Shown: one piece after another, positions 1 to 11,330 of the stretch
Layout of the letters: each line of letters starts with the position of its first letter
Position numbering within the stretch: the stretch's first letter is position 1
DNA from: Melampsora larici-populina 98AG31
Lineage: Eukaryota; Basidiomycota; Pucciniomycetes; Pucciniales; Melampsoraceae
Direction: 5' to 3'
Assembly (NCBI RefSeq): GCF_000204055.1
Contig: NW_006768779.1
Coordinates: 827,578 to 891,577, forward strand
DNA length: 64,000 nt
The notes under the pieces: generated by a model
The model's input: only the letters and a program-made list of their open reading frames with translations
The model's database searches: none
Told to the model about the DNA's origin: nothing
Program-made: the position numbers and the translations under genes

Positions 1-1447
1 TTTAAAAGTTTGAAGTTCAGGTAAAACTTTAAAACTGATGGCTACTAATGGAAGACGTTTGAAGATCAAAATCAGAATTGATAATAAAAAGAGTTTAGAT
101 GGGGTTAATCCTAGTTCTTGATTATTGAAATCTCCCCAAGGAATGAGCGTTCCTATGTAAATGAATAATCTTTGAAACATTCCAATAGATCATTCAGTAT
201 TATCCCTTAAATCCAAGTGATGATTTGCAAATCAATGAAATAAGAAAAAACTCACGCAGAGCTTACAAAGAAGTCAAATAGGTCATGAAATAGTACGTGT
301 CCAGATAACTTCTCTATCTCATTCGCGTAACCACCATCCCAATTGAGCGAGTTGGCAGCCACAAAACAAACCAGAATGTCGTCTATACCCATCATACCCG
401 TAACTCCTAAAGTAAAGAACTGAAGGAATATATAAGACAGATTAGATCTCAAAGTGTTTGAAAACGTTTGATTGAGTCTGAACAAGATTGCTTACTGGAA
501 GACCAAGTGAATAAATCAAAAGAGACTCATGATCAATCAAATCCTTATGTTTTGCAAAGTTAACAGCTTTCCTAATCACGAAAAAACCAAATCATAAACC
601 ATAAATCAGATCGTTGAAACTCCCAAACCAAAAAAACGAAACCTCTTCAAACCTAGCTAAAAAACCAATCAAGATTCCTAACACTAAACCTAAACCGATT
701 TCATAAAGAATCACTTCAAGAAACCAATCAAGTATAGCTAAACCCGAAGAACTTGTTCCTGAAATCGTACGTAAAAGATAAATAGCAAGATACATAAAAG
801 GTACACCTAATCCATCATTTGCACCAGATTCGGATGATAATAAATGGCGGATTCTTTCATTTACATTCTTTTCTGCATAACAACCTTTAATGATCGAATT
901 GGCTAAAACCTATTTCCAAAAGAAACATAAGAAAAAAGACATGAGTTTCTGAGAGATTCTTGTATTTATTTTGTCGTGTTTGATGAGAATGACTTACTGG
1001 ATCTGTAGGAGCTATACAAGCTGAAATCACCATTGATTCTAAAAAGTTAAGGTTAGGTAAGATTAACCAAATGATTAAAGAAACAATCAACCAAGTTAAA
1101 GTCATTAACGGTCCGATCATGAAACCTAAACTTTTCCAAGATTCTTTAACATATTTTTTAGGTAAATCTATACCAGAAAAGAAAACTTGAATTCCAATCA
1201 CAATTCTCATGATTTCATAAGTGATTTGATTTGAGATCGATTGATTAAAAGATGTCCATTGTAAAGGTGAAATCCATTGGATTATAAAGGGTCCTACTAT
1301 GATACCTATGATCGTACAAATCGATGAATCTGTTAAATATAATTTCGTTTTGATTGGTTTGGTGATTAAACAAATTATTGTTAAGAAGAATCCAAAGATG
1401 GCGAGTACTTTTGAAGGAATTGAGATATCTAATTCGATTTGAGTCAT
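1..1447 (-). CDS. NHA1: Na+/H+ antiporter, NHA1/SOD2 family (3' end cut by window edge)
   Basis: Plasma-membrane cation/proton antiporter of the fungal Nha1/Sod2 (CPA1-like) family, which exports Na+, Li+ or K+ against protons. Exons read as 998-1447, 653-909, 496-571, 256-419 and 1-169; all introns (76-88 bp) are GT-AG and keep the frame. The start at 1447 gives MTQIELD, which fits the short N-terminus of the family; an upstream in-frame ATG at 1492 would add 15 residues. Visible motifs: ATDP-like APTDPVLANSI across the first splice, SGANDGLG in exon 2, ARKAVNFA..LID at the second splice, GIDDILV (the DD motif) in exon 4, and IGTLIPW in exon 5. The hydrophobic segments alternate as in the family. 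The frame is open to base 1, so the C-terminal tail lies outside the window. Family assignment is firm; ion preference cannot be read. Confidence 0.93.
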
Positions 1448-4198
1448 TCTTTTATTCTTGTGGCTCTTGGTTCTTCGAATCGATAAAGTCAAGAACTAAA
1501 GTGATGGTGGGTGACCTTGAAGTCTACCAATCGTGATGAAATCGATTTTCAAATATAAATCGATCGTCAACAAATTCGAAATTCACATTTGATTCTTTGA
1601 TTTGATTCTTTCAATGTGTTTTTGGTTCCATGTGAGTCCTTGATCAGGTATTCACATCAATTCAAGAAAAGTTTCATTTCCATAAAGTTCCTTAATGACA
1701 ATGCGAATGATGAATAAGGTTTAATCATGAACAAGTCTCATCAAGACAATCGAACTGAAAGCTTTGACATAACTGGGCAAAACTTCCTGGTCAAAAATCA
1801 AGGAGTGATATGCACAATTCCATAAACAAAACACCCCACCAGGAGGTATAGCTGAATGATCAAAGAAACTACATGGAATCTGACGCGGAGTCGGAGTTGG
1901 CAGCTGCAATATGATGTCATTCTTACACCGTACAGGACTCTGGCACAAGCCCGGGTCGGTGGCCAGAGCAGCACAGAAGCCATGTGTGGGATTGGCTTTT
2001 CTGGTTCCAATTATTCATACAAAGAAACACAGTCAACATGTGTGGTAAAGCCTAAAAGTTTGGTGTCATTGGTTCATCTCCAATGTGATGCAGATTTACA
2101 CACTGAACACACCCGAGGGAGGATCTGCTTCTGCTTCTGTTTCTTGTGACTGTGATTTTTGTATGAATAATTGACACCAGAAAAGTCAATTGAAATATCT
2201 TTATCAAAAAACAATGTTTGGATATCTTTATCTGCACCAGTGGGGATTATGGATCTGAAGTTGTAATGCTAGCAAAAAGTACAGTTATAGAATGATGTCC
2301 TTGACTTTCTTGTTTTGATATATGGGATAAAGTACCAGTACTTAAATCAAGATTACTAACACAACCATGTGCATTTCTCAACTATCCTAACCTTTAACAG
2401 GTCAGCTATATTTCCTTAAGAAGGGAACTTGTGATTAGACTTATTAACCAGAGCGCATTTCTCAGACCGGTGTTTCCAGACTCTTAAAGATTCATATCAG
2501 TTGGGCATATAGTTGTCATCAAGAACAAAAAAGGGACTTTGGATATTCAAAGCTCAACACTCTCAAACGTTGAATTGATGAATCTGGTGAGTTGTGAATT
2601 GTATGGGGTTTTTGTGTTTCACTGACATTTGTGGTTTGACCATGGATGTGTGCAAGGAGAAGATTAGGATGGCATGGATATGGATGAATGATTGGTGCTG
2701 AATGAGCATAGGATTTTGTAGATGGTCTGACCCAATTGTGCTCAGGTATCCTTTTTTTTGAATACTCTTGATTTGTAGATGATATGGATTTGTATTTAAA
2801 AATTTGAGAGACATCAAATCTAGACTTCACCAGTGCTGCTGAATGTATATAGGAAATCAAATCTCTCAGCTCATTATGAATTGGATGTCCAGCTCATTTA
2901 TATGAAAGCTTGCAGAAATCTGCTTCATGCCTGGTCAAGAACATCACACTCAACCCTGGGCCAGCAACATAGCTGTTGCATGCCACACTACTGGTATGTT
3001 GTGGAATTGACGCAGCACACCATTGCACAAATTCTACATGAATTTTGCAGGCCACCCTAATGCATAACAAGGTGCTTGGGATCAGGGATTTTCTTTGACC
3101 ACAACAGCACTTGTTGTGTTGTGGTCCACAAAAGTGTTGGTTTTTGAGGTTTTTTGGGTGCTGTTGTGCATGTTGTGTTGTGCAACTGGTGAGCCAGCAT
3201 GCAACTTGGCATACCTATTTCATGTTGTGGTGCTTGAAGCAACATAACATGGTTTGAAGCCAGTATGCTAAGTGTTGCAGAGCAACACAGCCATAGATGC
3301 CCTTGCTGTACCACACTGCATTGCTGGCACAGGGTCATCACAATGACCTGTCAAGATATATCCAAAGGTTTGTCAAAAACGGCATGATGTAAGTTGACCA
3401 ACAAATTGAAAACCATTTCAAAACCAATCCAAGTCACTGGGACGCACTGGACTTCCAGTAACTTGTGATTGGGGGCTGAAACTACTACATTTTATTTTAC
3501 TATGAAAATGTTCTTTTATGATGTTGATGGGTACAATCATTCAAACGCAATCAAACAACCTATATACCTTTATGGATCCTTCACATTTGCGTTGTATTGA
3601 GCCCAGGCCCCAATCTTCAAAAGTGGTAAATCAATACTGTCCTATTGTTCTGCAGCCTCCTATTTCCTCTGGATCTGTTCCAGAAACCGCAAGGGCACTG
3701 GGTCAGTTTTGTTGTACATATGAACAAAACTGACACATTTTCTGTTTGACTGTTCTAGGGCCCAATGGGAATGTCATTGGAACAGTCATGGAAATGGATT
3801 CGAGATGGGGTCAGATTCTGTGACTTCTCTGTTGAGGAAACAAGACCTTTTCAGTTCCCCCCGGACAGGTTCTGGGCTGGGCTGGGTGTAGAGGTATGTA
3901 CCAAAACTTGTTTTTTCAGTTTTTGCACTACACATCACATCTTGCATGGTACCAAGCACTTCAAATGATGTGTATGGGCTAGGTCTATTGAACAAGCCTG
4001 CTTCAAGGCCCTTCACTTCACCCAACTTGTCATAGAATGGTTTGGTGCATCTTTTGAGGGCCTCTAAGGCCTCATCCCTTGATTTTACGCCTGTTTTTGG
4101 CTGTTACATCCAATTATCCTGGGGAGTATGGGTGCTATGAGGCTGAAATCTAGCTTAAACAAAATACATCATTCTCACACACATTTCACACTACTGTA
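1448..4198. other. Intergenic stretch, no gene recognised
   Basis: The first 250 bases are the upstream region of the antiporter. Between about 2900 and 3350 the sequence is rich in TGTTGTG/CACAACA words and reads as degenerate repeat DNA. Open frames here are under 115 codons, overlap on both strands and show no family motif. Confidence 0.5.
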
Positions 4199-5179
4199 CA
4201 CCCACTTCGGCAAAAAAAGTCGCATTAATAATTTAATGCGACTTTTGCATCACGGTGAGAAATTTTCTCATCGTGTGTGTATGTATAAAAACACACAACA
4301 CTCCACTTTTCGGAAACGTTTGGTAAACAGATACAACGTGATATGTGATCAGAATTCAGCATTATTGAGATTGATAACGCCTTTCACTGACTGGTAAACG
4401 AGGTCATCGACTTTGATGATGGCCAAAGCAGTCGAATGGTCTTGACATCACCCTATTTCTCGCCCTTCAACGCCACAACATCATTGCTTTTTGACTTGAA
4501 TCATTCAAACCCAAGAGACTCATGCGATTTTTCAATTTGATTCATTTTCCAGGAAATTTAAAGCTTTTTTGTATCATTTATCATCTATTGCATCAGAAAC
4601 AAAACATCTTTAAAAGTGACCATTTCAAATCAGATCGATAATATGTAATAAGCCAGAGACAAATACAATCCAACACTCAAATGATTGGATACCACTCGAG
4701 GAGTTGAGATAAAAGAAATGATTTGTGATTTGAAGGAAAACAAGGAACTTGGGATCAATAAAAGAAGGTTGATGGTAAGTTTGAATGAGAATATTGATTG
4801 TTCCAATAGACAAAATAATGGCCATATCAAGATTGAAAAGGTGTGAAGTGAATGGAGTTCAGGGATTAAGAAGTTGATTTTTTTGGTGGTAATGAAGGAT
4901 GAAATTTGGTGAAGTAAGAAAAAGAGGGAGAGTGATGGGTTGAAAGAGAGAGCGATGGAAAGTTGCAGTTGCATTAATTTGAAAATATACGGCTTTGAGT
5001 CGTTTTCAAGAATGCGCACGATTTTTGCACATATGTGCAAAGATGCGTGTGCGTCTTCCGTCGCATTTTGGTTTACCGAATTGGTTTTTTCGGTCACATA
5101 TGCGACCGAAAATCAGTGCGACTTTTTGGTGGTGCACAGTCGGTCGCACACGTCACACAACTGTTACCGAAGTGGGTGG
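4199..5179 (+). mobile_element. TA-flanked inverted-repeat DNA element, copy 1 (981 bp)
   Basis: The ends are CACCCACTTCGG and CCGAAGTGGGTGG, flanked by TA on both sides (4197-4198 and 5180-5181), as expected for an element duplicating TA on insertion. The subterminal parts fold: 4217-4246 pairs GTCGCATTA with TAATGCGAC; 4251-4275 pairs CACGGTGAGAAA with TTTCTCATCGTG; near 5027-5040 there is the palindrome GCACATATGTGC. A second copy in opposite orientation lies at 43650-44617 with the same ends and internal order. The longest frame inside (4630-5097, minus) is hydrophobic, low-complexity and without transposase motifs, so the element is probably non-autonomous. TA duplication suggests Tc1/mariner-type mobilisation, but the terminus is not a classical one. 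Confidence 0.85.
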
Positions 5180-5886
5180 TAGGTGTTATGAAAGTGTGGT
5201 TATGTTCCCAAAAACCTCTTCAACAAGAGGTCAATATTCTTGGTACATACCTCTAGAGGCACATTCCTGGGTCCTCCTGCCACAGTACTGTTTGTACAGC
5301 AACAACAGAGCCTGATTCGGTAGTGGCACTACAACAGCATTGTGAGACCAGTGATGGACCACAGCAAACCAATTTCAATTCAAAAGTGTCCTGTGGTGTG
5401 TTGTTCAATCTTGAAACTCACTTCTTCAAACCTCAAGATCAGCCTGATAAGTGTCAAGTTCATCAAAAAGAGTTTGATTTCAAAACAAATCTTCATTATT
5501 GGTTCTTTTTTCAACCAAACTGAAACCATTAATAATAAAACATCAAAACAAATAGAAAATCAGAAAACAAAATTCTTCTTTACATCACAAGCTTTTTTTA
5601 GGTGTTCTTTTTATTTAAACTTTATCAAAATACAATTTTTTTTGAAGGGGGATTACTGATCAACTTAAAAATATAGATTTAAAAAGTCTTTCAAAAAAAT
5701 GGAATACATATCACTTGCAAACAAACAAACAAACAAACAAACAAACGAACAAACAAAAAGGGTAAAAAAATTTATTATATTGTTATAGGTAAGACACAGA
5801 TCTGAAAAAAAAAGAAGAAAAAAGAAATTCAAAATCAGATAGGTAAGCATAAGGGGAATTGATGTTGAAGAGGAAGATGTCAAGTT
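5180..5886. other. Intergenic stretch with 3' flank of the CNNM-like gene
   Basis: AT-rich sequence ending at the stop codon of the minus-strand gene that follows. It holds a CAAA microsatellite (5718-5758); nothing else is recognised. Confidence 0.5.
5718..5758. repeat. (CAAA)n microsatellite
   Basis: About ten tandem CAAA units with one CGAA interruption, in the 3' flank of the CNNM-like gene. Confidence 0.95.
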
Positions 5887-8381
5887 TCAGTTTCTAATCT
5901 CAGGTAAAAGTTGATCTCTTTCTCCACCACCACCTAAGAGAGGTGTATCTTCAGTTCCACTTTCATTCCCATCTACATCATCCATTGAATTACGTAGTTT
6001 AGTAGTTGAATTCTGTTGTTGTTGTTGTTGTTGAATGTTTTCATCTTCTTCATGTATAGATGGACTAGTCACTTCATTAGATTCTCTTCTAATTAATCTT
6101 TTCCTTCGGTTTTGTGAATCTGATCTTCTTGCTGGTGTTTCTCCTCCTTTTAATTTCACTTTGTCAAACGCAGCTGATCTTCTTGAAATCCCATGGTCTG
6201 ATTCAGTGACACTATTTGGGACTATCATCACTGGTACACTACCAATTTGTACATTGACTAAACTGGTTACCTCTGTTCCTTCTCCTACTTCTGATCTTGG
6301 TCCATAGTCTCCTGTATGTCTTCGTTTCTCAATCACACCTGAATCATAGACCAAAATTCGAATGAATTGAGTGTCAAACAAGGTCTACAAGAGCTAAATT
6401 TTGGCAAACCTTTGATGAGAGGAGCGAGACCCTTGGTTGTCGCTCGACTTGCAAGTGGCTTGCGGACCACTTTGATCTTGTGGGCTACATCTACATATTG
6501 ATCTGTTTCATCGATGATCCTAAACGAAAGAGGATAAAACATGAAGCTTTCGATCCCATGATGGCACACGGTATTCAGACATGACGTACTCTTCACCGAT
6601 CATTCTAATGGGAGATAATCAATCAAATATCTCGGATAAGTTAACTTGGTAAACTAATCAATTACGCAAGAGCTAATCACTTACTCCTCAATTACATCTT
6701 CTAAACTGACCACTCCCAGAGCACCTCCGTGTTCACCTGGACGAGATGAGACCAAGAGCATGTGTGATCGACCTTGTTGAAAGAAATTCAAACTAGCCGT
6801 TCAAAAGGTTTTAAAGGTAACTGTCAGCTTGTAACAAAGAACAGCAGCAAAAACAAACTTACGCTTCCAGACATGTCATATCAGGAGCTCCTTCAGGTAG
6901 CGTACTAAGCTGAAACTCGCTCACTGGCTTAGCGTCATCAGGATCATAGCTAATCAAATGCTTGACTCTGTATAAATGAGTGCCAAGATCCAATCCTATA
7001 CATGAGATTATTGGTAAAAAGCTGCCAATCGGTATCAAGAGAAGAACTTACAAAAGCATTCCGATGAAATTACGATCATGACCAGCTTCATGAACAGGTA
7101 CTCTAGAATAACCTTGACTGACAAGTTCAGTGACTGTACACTCATCTAGAATTGAGTCTGCGCCAAGTGTAAAGGTATCTTCAATCGGGGTCATGATATC
7201 AACAATTGCTATAGGAAGAGAGTGAAAAAGATCAGTCGTGTCTTGATCATAAATTGAAGCATTTCTTCAATTTCCTTGATTCTTACTTTTTTCGGAGAGG
7301 TCTAAGACAGCTGAGATTATTGTCACCTCATCTTCATTTAGCCCATCTGTTCCAATATCTAGAAGCAAGACGAATTTAAATGATTTTAGTGACCATGATG
7401 TTGAGGTATAATGACGAGAGAATGAATAAATTAACCCACGGCGATGCAATCCAACAAAGGTCTTCAATTCAGCTTTTCGATAAGTAGTTCCTTCATCATG
7501 ACCAAGAATATAATCCAATAACATCGCAATAGGATAAGCGATAGGAAACTCGAGGTACATGAGCGCAAGAACGAAAGGAGCGGATTTAGCCCCGATTGAT
7601 AGTCCATATCGAACGCAAATCGATTGAGGAATGATTTCTCCAAATCTGTTGGTATGATGCCAAGAAAAAGACACCTCTGTTAATACTTTTTTTAGACATT
7701 TGATCTTTGAAATGTGATACCTTACATTACAATCAATGCTGTTGAAATCAAGATCGCAGCAGCACCACCACCTAAGACCGAATCCCTGGAAAAGTGACAT
7801 TCCAAATTAAAAAATCTTATCGAGTTGGATCCTTGATCATAGAGACTCACAAGAAGATTGGTAAGGTTTCGTTAACCACTACATTACTGAGCAGTAAGAC
7901 GACCAAGACCCAATGTCTACCTCTTTCTAATAACTTGAGGACTTTTTGAGCTTGAACTTGTTCAGTAAGAGTTCCACTCGTACTTAAAACTCTTAAATTC
8001 AGAATATCAAGTCCCATAAGACCTAGATTCATACCATCAAACAAAAAAAAATGGATCAGAAACATTGACTATTTGTGACTATGACTTTGTGATGAACATA
8101 CCTAAAGTTAAACCAGCAAAACAACCACCCAGTAAAACCAAAAAGATAATAAAAGCCATCATCCACCAAAATTGAGGAGTACCACGAGGAACTGGATCAT
8201 CCGATTCGATTGCATTATGAAAGAGAGAAGCCAGATTACGAGGAACGAAAGAAGGTGAGATGATTTGATTCACTATAGGTTTGCCGAATAATGGTAAACT
8301 AGAAGAAGCTAATAAGATTAATTTAGTAATCGATTGAGCTAAACCCGCTGAACGCTTTGGACGTGAGCTGACGGAGTTCAT
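5887..8381 (-). CDS. MAM3: CNNM/Mam3-type membrane protein (DUF21 plus CBS pair), one apparent 1-nt frame break
   Basis: Relative of yeast Mam3 and animal CNNM proteins, which act in Mg2+/Mn2+ homeostasis at internal or plasma membranes. Eleven exons: 8102-8381, 7851-8022, 7726-7785, 7440-7645, 7287-7358, 7052-7208, 6863-6967, 6685-6793, 6590-6604 (15 bp), 6410-6519, 5887-6338. Order seen: N-terminal membrane segment ending [29 protein letters not shown] and RKAELKTFV (the DUF21 core); then [22 protein letters not shown] and SRVPVHE (first CBS); GRSHMLLV and [14 protein letters not shown] (second CBS); then a polar tail with a run of six Gln. The expected length is about 578 residues. In exon 8 a run of four T on the coding strand (6780-6783) puts the sequence before and after it in different frames; family similarity is on both sides. 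This may be a base-call error or a real lesion. Confidence 0.9.
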
Positions 8382-9476
8382 CGGTCGATCAGTCGGTTTG
8401 ATTTGTGCTTGTTTGGTGGATTATGTAAGTGAGTAGTATGTAAGGGTGTATTGAGATTTGAACGAAACAAAATTGGAGAAAGTTAAAAATTGCATGGATT
8501 GGAATTCGGAAAGAGATGGAGATCCAGCTTACTGTCTAAACACATACAAGCTGTGCATTTCCGTATCTAACATGAAACTCGTCAGCACTTTTTCTACAAA
8601 AGCCCAATTGGGTCAAGACAATTTTACACTTTCTTCAACTTCAACTTCTCCTTATCATGGGGTGGACCATCTCAATATATTTCCGCCATGAAATCAAAAT
8701 TCTACTACTTTTCACGTCGGTCCGGCTAAGTGAGATCTTGGGACTCTGTGCACATCTCCCCAAGATTTGAAAGCGTACATTCAAGGTTGTTCCTCAAAAA
8801 CAAAAAGTTTCACAAACTTCACTTGGTGTTATGACTAGCTTGCTCCTTTTCTCATACAAGTGTGATTTTATTACTGTAACAGGCTATTCCATGAAGTAAA
8901 GCAAGACTGGCTAGGATACTGCTACATGAGGACTACTTAGATGGTCATGGCCAAGCAAAAGTAAGTAAAACTGAATCACTGTGGAATGTCTGACCAAAAA
9001 AGTATTTCTGTCAAAGAAGCCAATTTGTGTTGCATAAAAGGGTGAAAGTGTTTATGAGATGGCAGAAACAAGAAGATATTGAAGATTTAAAGATCAACAG
9101 ATCAAAATAAAATAAAATAGTAGAACTAAACTATCACTGTCAGCATCACAAAACCAACAAAACGGAAAAACAAAAAGCTCGCTCACTCCACATTTTCTCG
9201 GCTATGAATCCTTGTGTATCTCCGTGCCCGGTCACCGGGTGAAACGTGGGGGTGAGGGTCCAGCTCAGTCTACATATCTGTGGCCTTAACAAAGCCCCTC
9301 AACGAGCGCGGAAAGGGCTCTTTGTTAAGCTTAGCTGTGCAGCATGTGCCAATCTTAAACTTGCGTTCCATCATCTTCCAGATCTTCGTGTTCCACTATG
9401 TTATCCATAAGATGTATGCCTTTGATCAGCTTTGATCTCATCAATCACTCAAAGTCCATACCACCAATAGCTTACC
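8382..9476. other. Intergenic stretch with upstream region of the first peptide gene
   Basis: No gene recognised. From about 9221 to the ATG at 9477 the sequence is a diverged copy of 10677-10866 and includes the shared block GTGAAACGTGGGGG. A 46-bp hairpin (9284-9329, arms CTTAACAAAGCCC and GGGCTCTTTGTTAAG) is present here and absent from the other copy. Confidence 0.6.
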
Positions 9477-9903
9477 ATGCTTTTCTTCAAAACAATCCTT
9501 TTTGCTATTTTGGCAGGTGAGTGAACTCGTCATCTTTCCTCGCCTCTGTTCATCTTCACCTTTGTTTACATATATCAACGTCTTTGATAATGCCCATAGC
9601 CACAATCTCTGCTTATCCCGTCCAGGAATCGGATGATGGAGCGTGAGCACAGTTTTGGAAACTTCTTCTGGATTCTTACGATTCCTAACATGTTCATCTC
9701 AGTGCCACTCATCAAATCATGAAACGAGGCTCCGAGTCAGTCTTACAGATCATCACTATTGAAATCTATCAACCAAAACTTGCTTACTGATGTGAATCCT
9801 ACTTGTTTTGTTTAACCTCTCAATAAATCTCTTCAGCTTAACTGACCCGGTAGCTCGTCCGGAGCCGCCGCGCTGCTATCGCTATAGCCGCCATCCATGT
9901 TGA
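9477..9903 (+). CDS. Small secreted peptide precursor A (60 residues, 4 exons)
   Basis: Unknown secreted peptide. Exons 9477-9516, 9600-9642, 9703-9735, 9837-9903; introns of 83, 60 and 101 bp are GT-AG (the third uses GTCAGT). The first exon encodes a hydrophobic signal core (MLFFKTILFAILA), followed by a probable cleavage site near ATISAYP. A dibasic Lys-Arg at residues 36-37 suggests Kex2-type processing. The last exon encodes a Pro/Arg-rich tail with two Cys, ending with Cys as the final residue before TGA. The same structure recurs in the neighbour at 10867-11330, where the signal and pro-regions are conserved and the tail is not. No known family was recognised. The design resembles secreted, Kex2-processed fungal peptides; a role in the host interaction or in signalling is only inference. 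Confidence 0.78.
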
Positions 9904-10866
9904 TCTACATGGCTTCGAAGAGGATCAATTGCTCCTGAGATATAGTTGTAGATTTGGTAGTTTTTGGCAATCGCAGCCTCCAACAAATCCCTTTACGCGC
10001 GCGCAAGAATTTCCCTGATCGCCTCTGAACCGCCTGTCAAGAGCAATCATATCATCAACTTCTTCACGTCCGCGAGTTGTTCGTACCAAAAAATGATGTC
10101 AACCATCTTTGAGATGCAGGTGTTGAGACGGCATGAAAGTGTCTGGTTTGCATACTGTTTGAAGTGTGTATATTGAAATGATCCAAGAGACTCTAAGCCA
10201 ACAACATGCTGGAAGAGACCATCGATATACATATATAGCATCATGCTCCTTGGTTATAGGTGTAAAAACAACCAATTGTGTCAGGCAATTGCTCGGAGAG
10301 AAAAGAGAAAATTATAAAGAACTCACCCCGACCCTTACCGTTGCTTACCTGATGTTATTTGATCCAACCTTGCTGCATAGTACCCCTCACAGAAAAATAC
10401 TCAAAGATGTATTGTGAAATGTAGCGCTAGGTTAGCCGAGATGGGCTGAATAGATTGAAGTACTGGCACCAACAATTGAAGCTTTCCAGGTGTTCAAAAC
10501 GCTGTGGGACCAACTGCCGAGCGATCATGGCCATCCATAATGCACAAGAGTTAAGCTCGATCGAGTCCCTCGTGGCAGCGACCAGGGACTCCATTGATTT
10601 CATGAAAGAAGTTATATCCGGGACTTCAATTTTGTAAGTTTGGGCTGTGAAGGGATCCCTAAGTTTAAAATACGTTTCCGTTCACCAAGATGGTGAAACG
10701 TGGGGGGGAAGGGCCAGCGGTGGAGAATGGTAGGACTTGTGTTTAAGCTAGGCTTCCATCACATTCCAAATATTTGTGTTCAAAGTATGTTATCACAAGG
10801 TATAAAAGGTTCTATGTTGCCCGTGATCTCACAAACCAACTAATTTACATACCAGAACAGCTCACT
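9904..10866. other. Spacer between the two peptide genes
   Basis: The first 350 bases are 3' flank shared with the second unit. The middle (about 10270-10670) has a 60-codon frame (10455-10637) with no recognised motif and no counterpart in the other unit. Just upstream of the second gene is a TATAAAAGG sequence at 10801, 66 bases before the ATG. Confidence 0.5.
10801..10809 (+). promoter_or_regulatory. Putative TATA box of peptide gene B
   Basis: TATAAAAGG lies 66 bases upstream of the ATG at 10867, a normal spacing for a fungal core promoter. The first copy has no clear equivalent at the matching place, so the two genes may differ in expression. Confidence 0.45.
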
Positions 10867-11330
10867 ATGCTTTTCTTTCAAATAATTCTTTTTGCTAGTC
10901 TGGGAGGTGAGTAAATTCGTTATCTTTTCTCACCTGTGTTCATCTTCATCTTTCTTCATACTAACGTCTTTGATATTTTGCATAGCCACCATTTCTGCTT
11001 ATCCTATCCAAGATGACAGAATGTGAGCACAGTTTTGGAATGCTTTTCTGGACTCCTAAGTTCCCACTCCGATGAGAATTCATTCTAACGAATCCGGAAC
11101 CATGTTGATCTCAGTACCACTCACCAAATCATCAAACGAGGCTCTGGGTCAGTCAGACTTTTACAGATTATCACTATTCCAATCTGTTACCTAAAACTTT
11201 CTTACTGATGTGAATCCTGTCGCTTGTTGATGCTCTGAAAACATTTTTTTTCAGTTTACCAGAACGGGTACCTCGTCCAAAGTTTCATCCAAAGGATCCG
11301 ACCTGTCCTCCCAACGAATGTTGGCCATAA
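10867..11330 (+). CDS. Small secreted peptide precursor B (61 residues, 4 exons)
   Basis: Paralogue of the peptide gene at 9477-9903. Exons 10867-10906, 10986-11022, 11115-11147, 11255-11330; introns of 79, 92 and 107 bp share splice sites and sequence with copy A. The signal peptide begins MLFFQIILFASLG and is followed by the shared ISAYP block and by a Lys-Arg site in the same place (HQIIKRGS against HQIMKRGS). The C-terminal exon differs strongly: 24 residues, Pro-rich, with two Cys four residues apart near the end. Conservation of the signal and pro-regions and introns with replacement of the mature part suggests diversifying selection on the processed peptide. It could be a candidate effector or a signalling peptide; nothing in the sequence decides this. 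Confidence 0.78.

Noticed and set aside
4630..5097. 155-codon minus-strand frame inside the TA-flanked element
   Set aside because: Hydrophobic, low-complexity, not preserved in the second copy of the element, and without transposase motifs.
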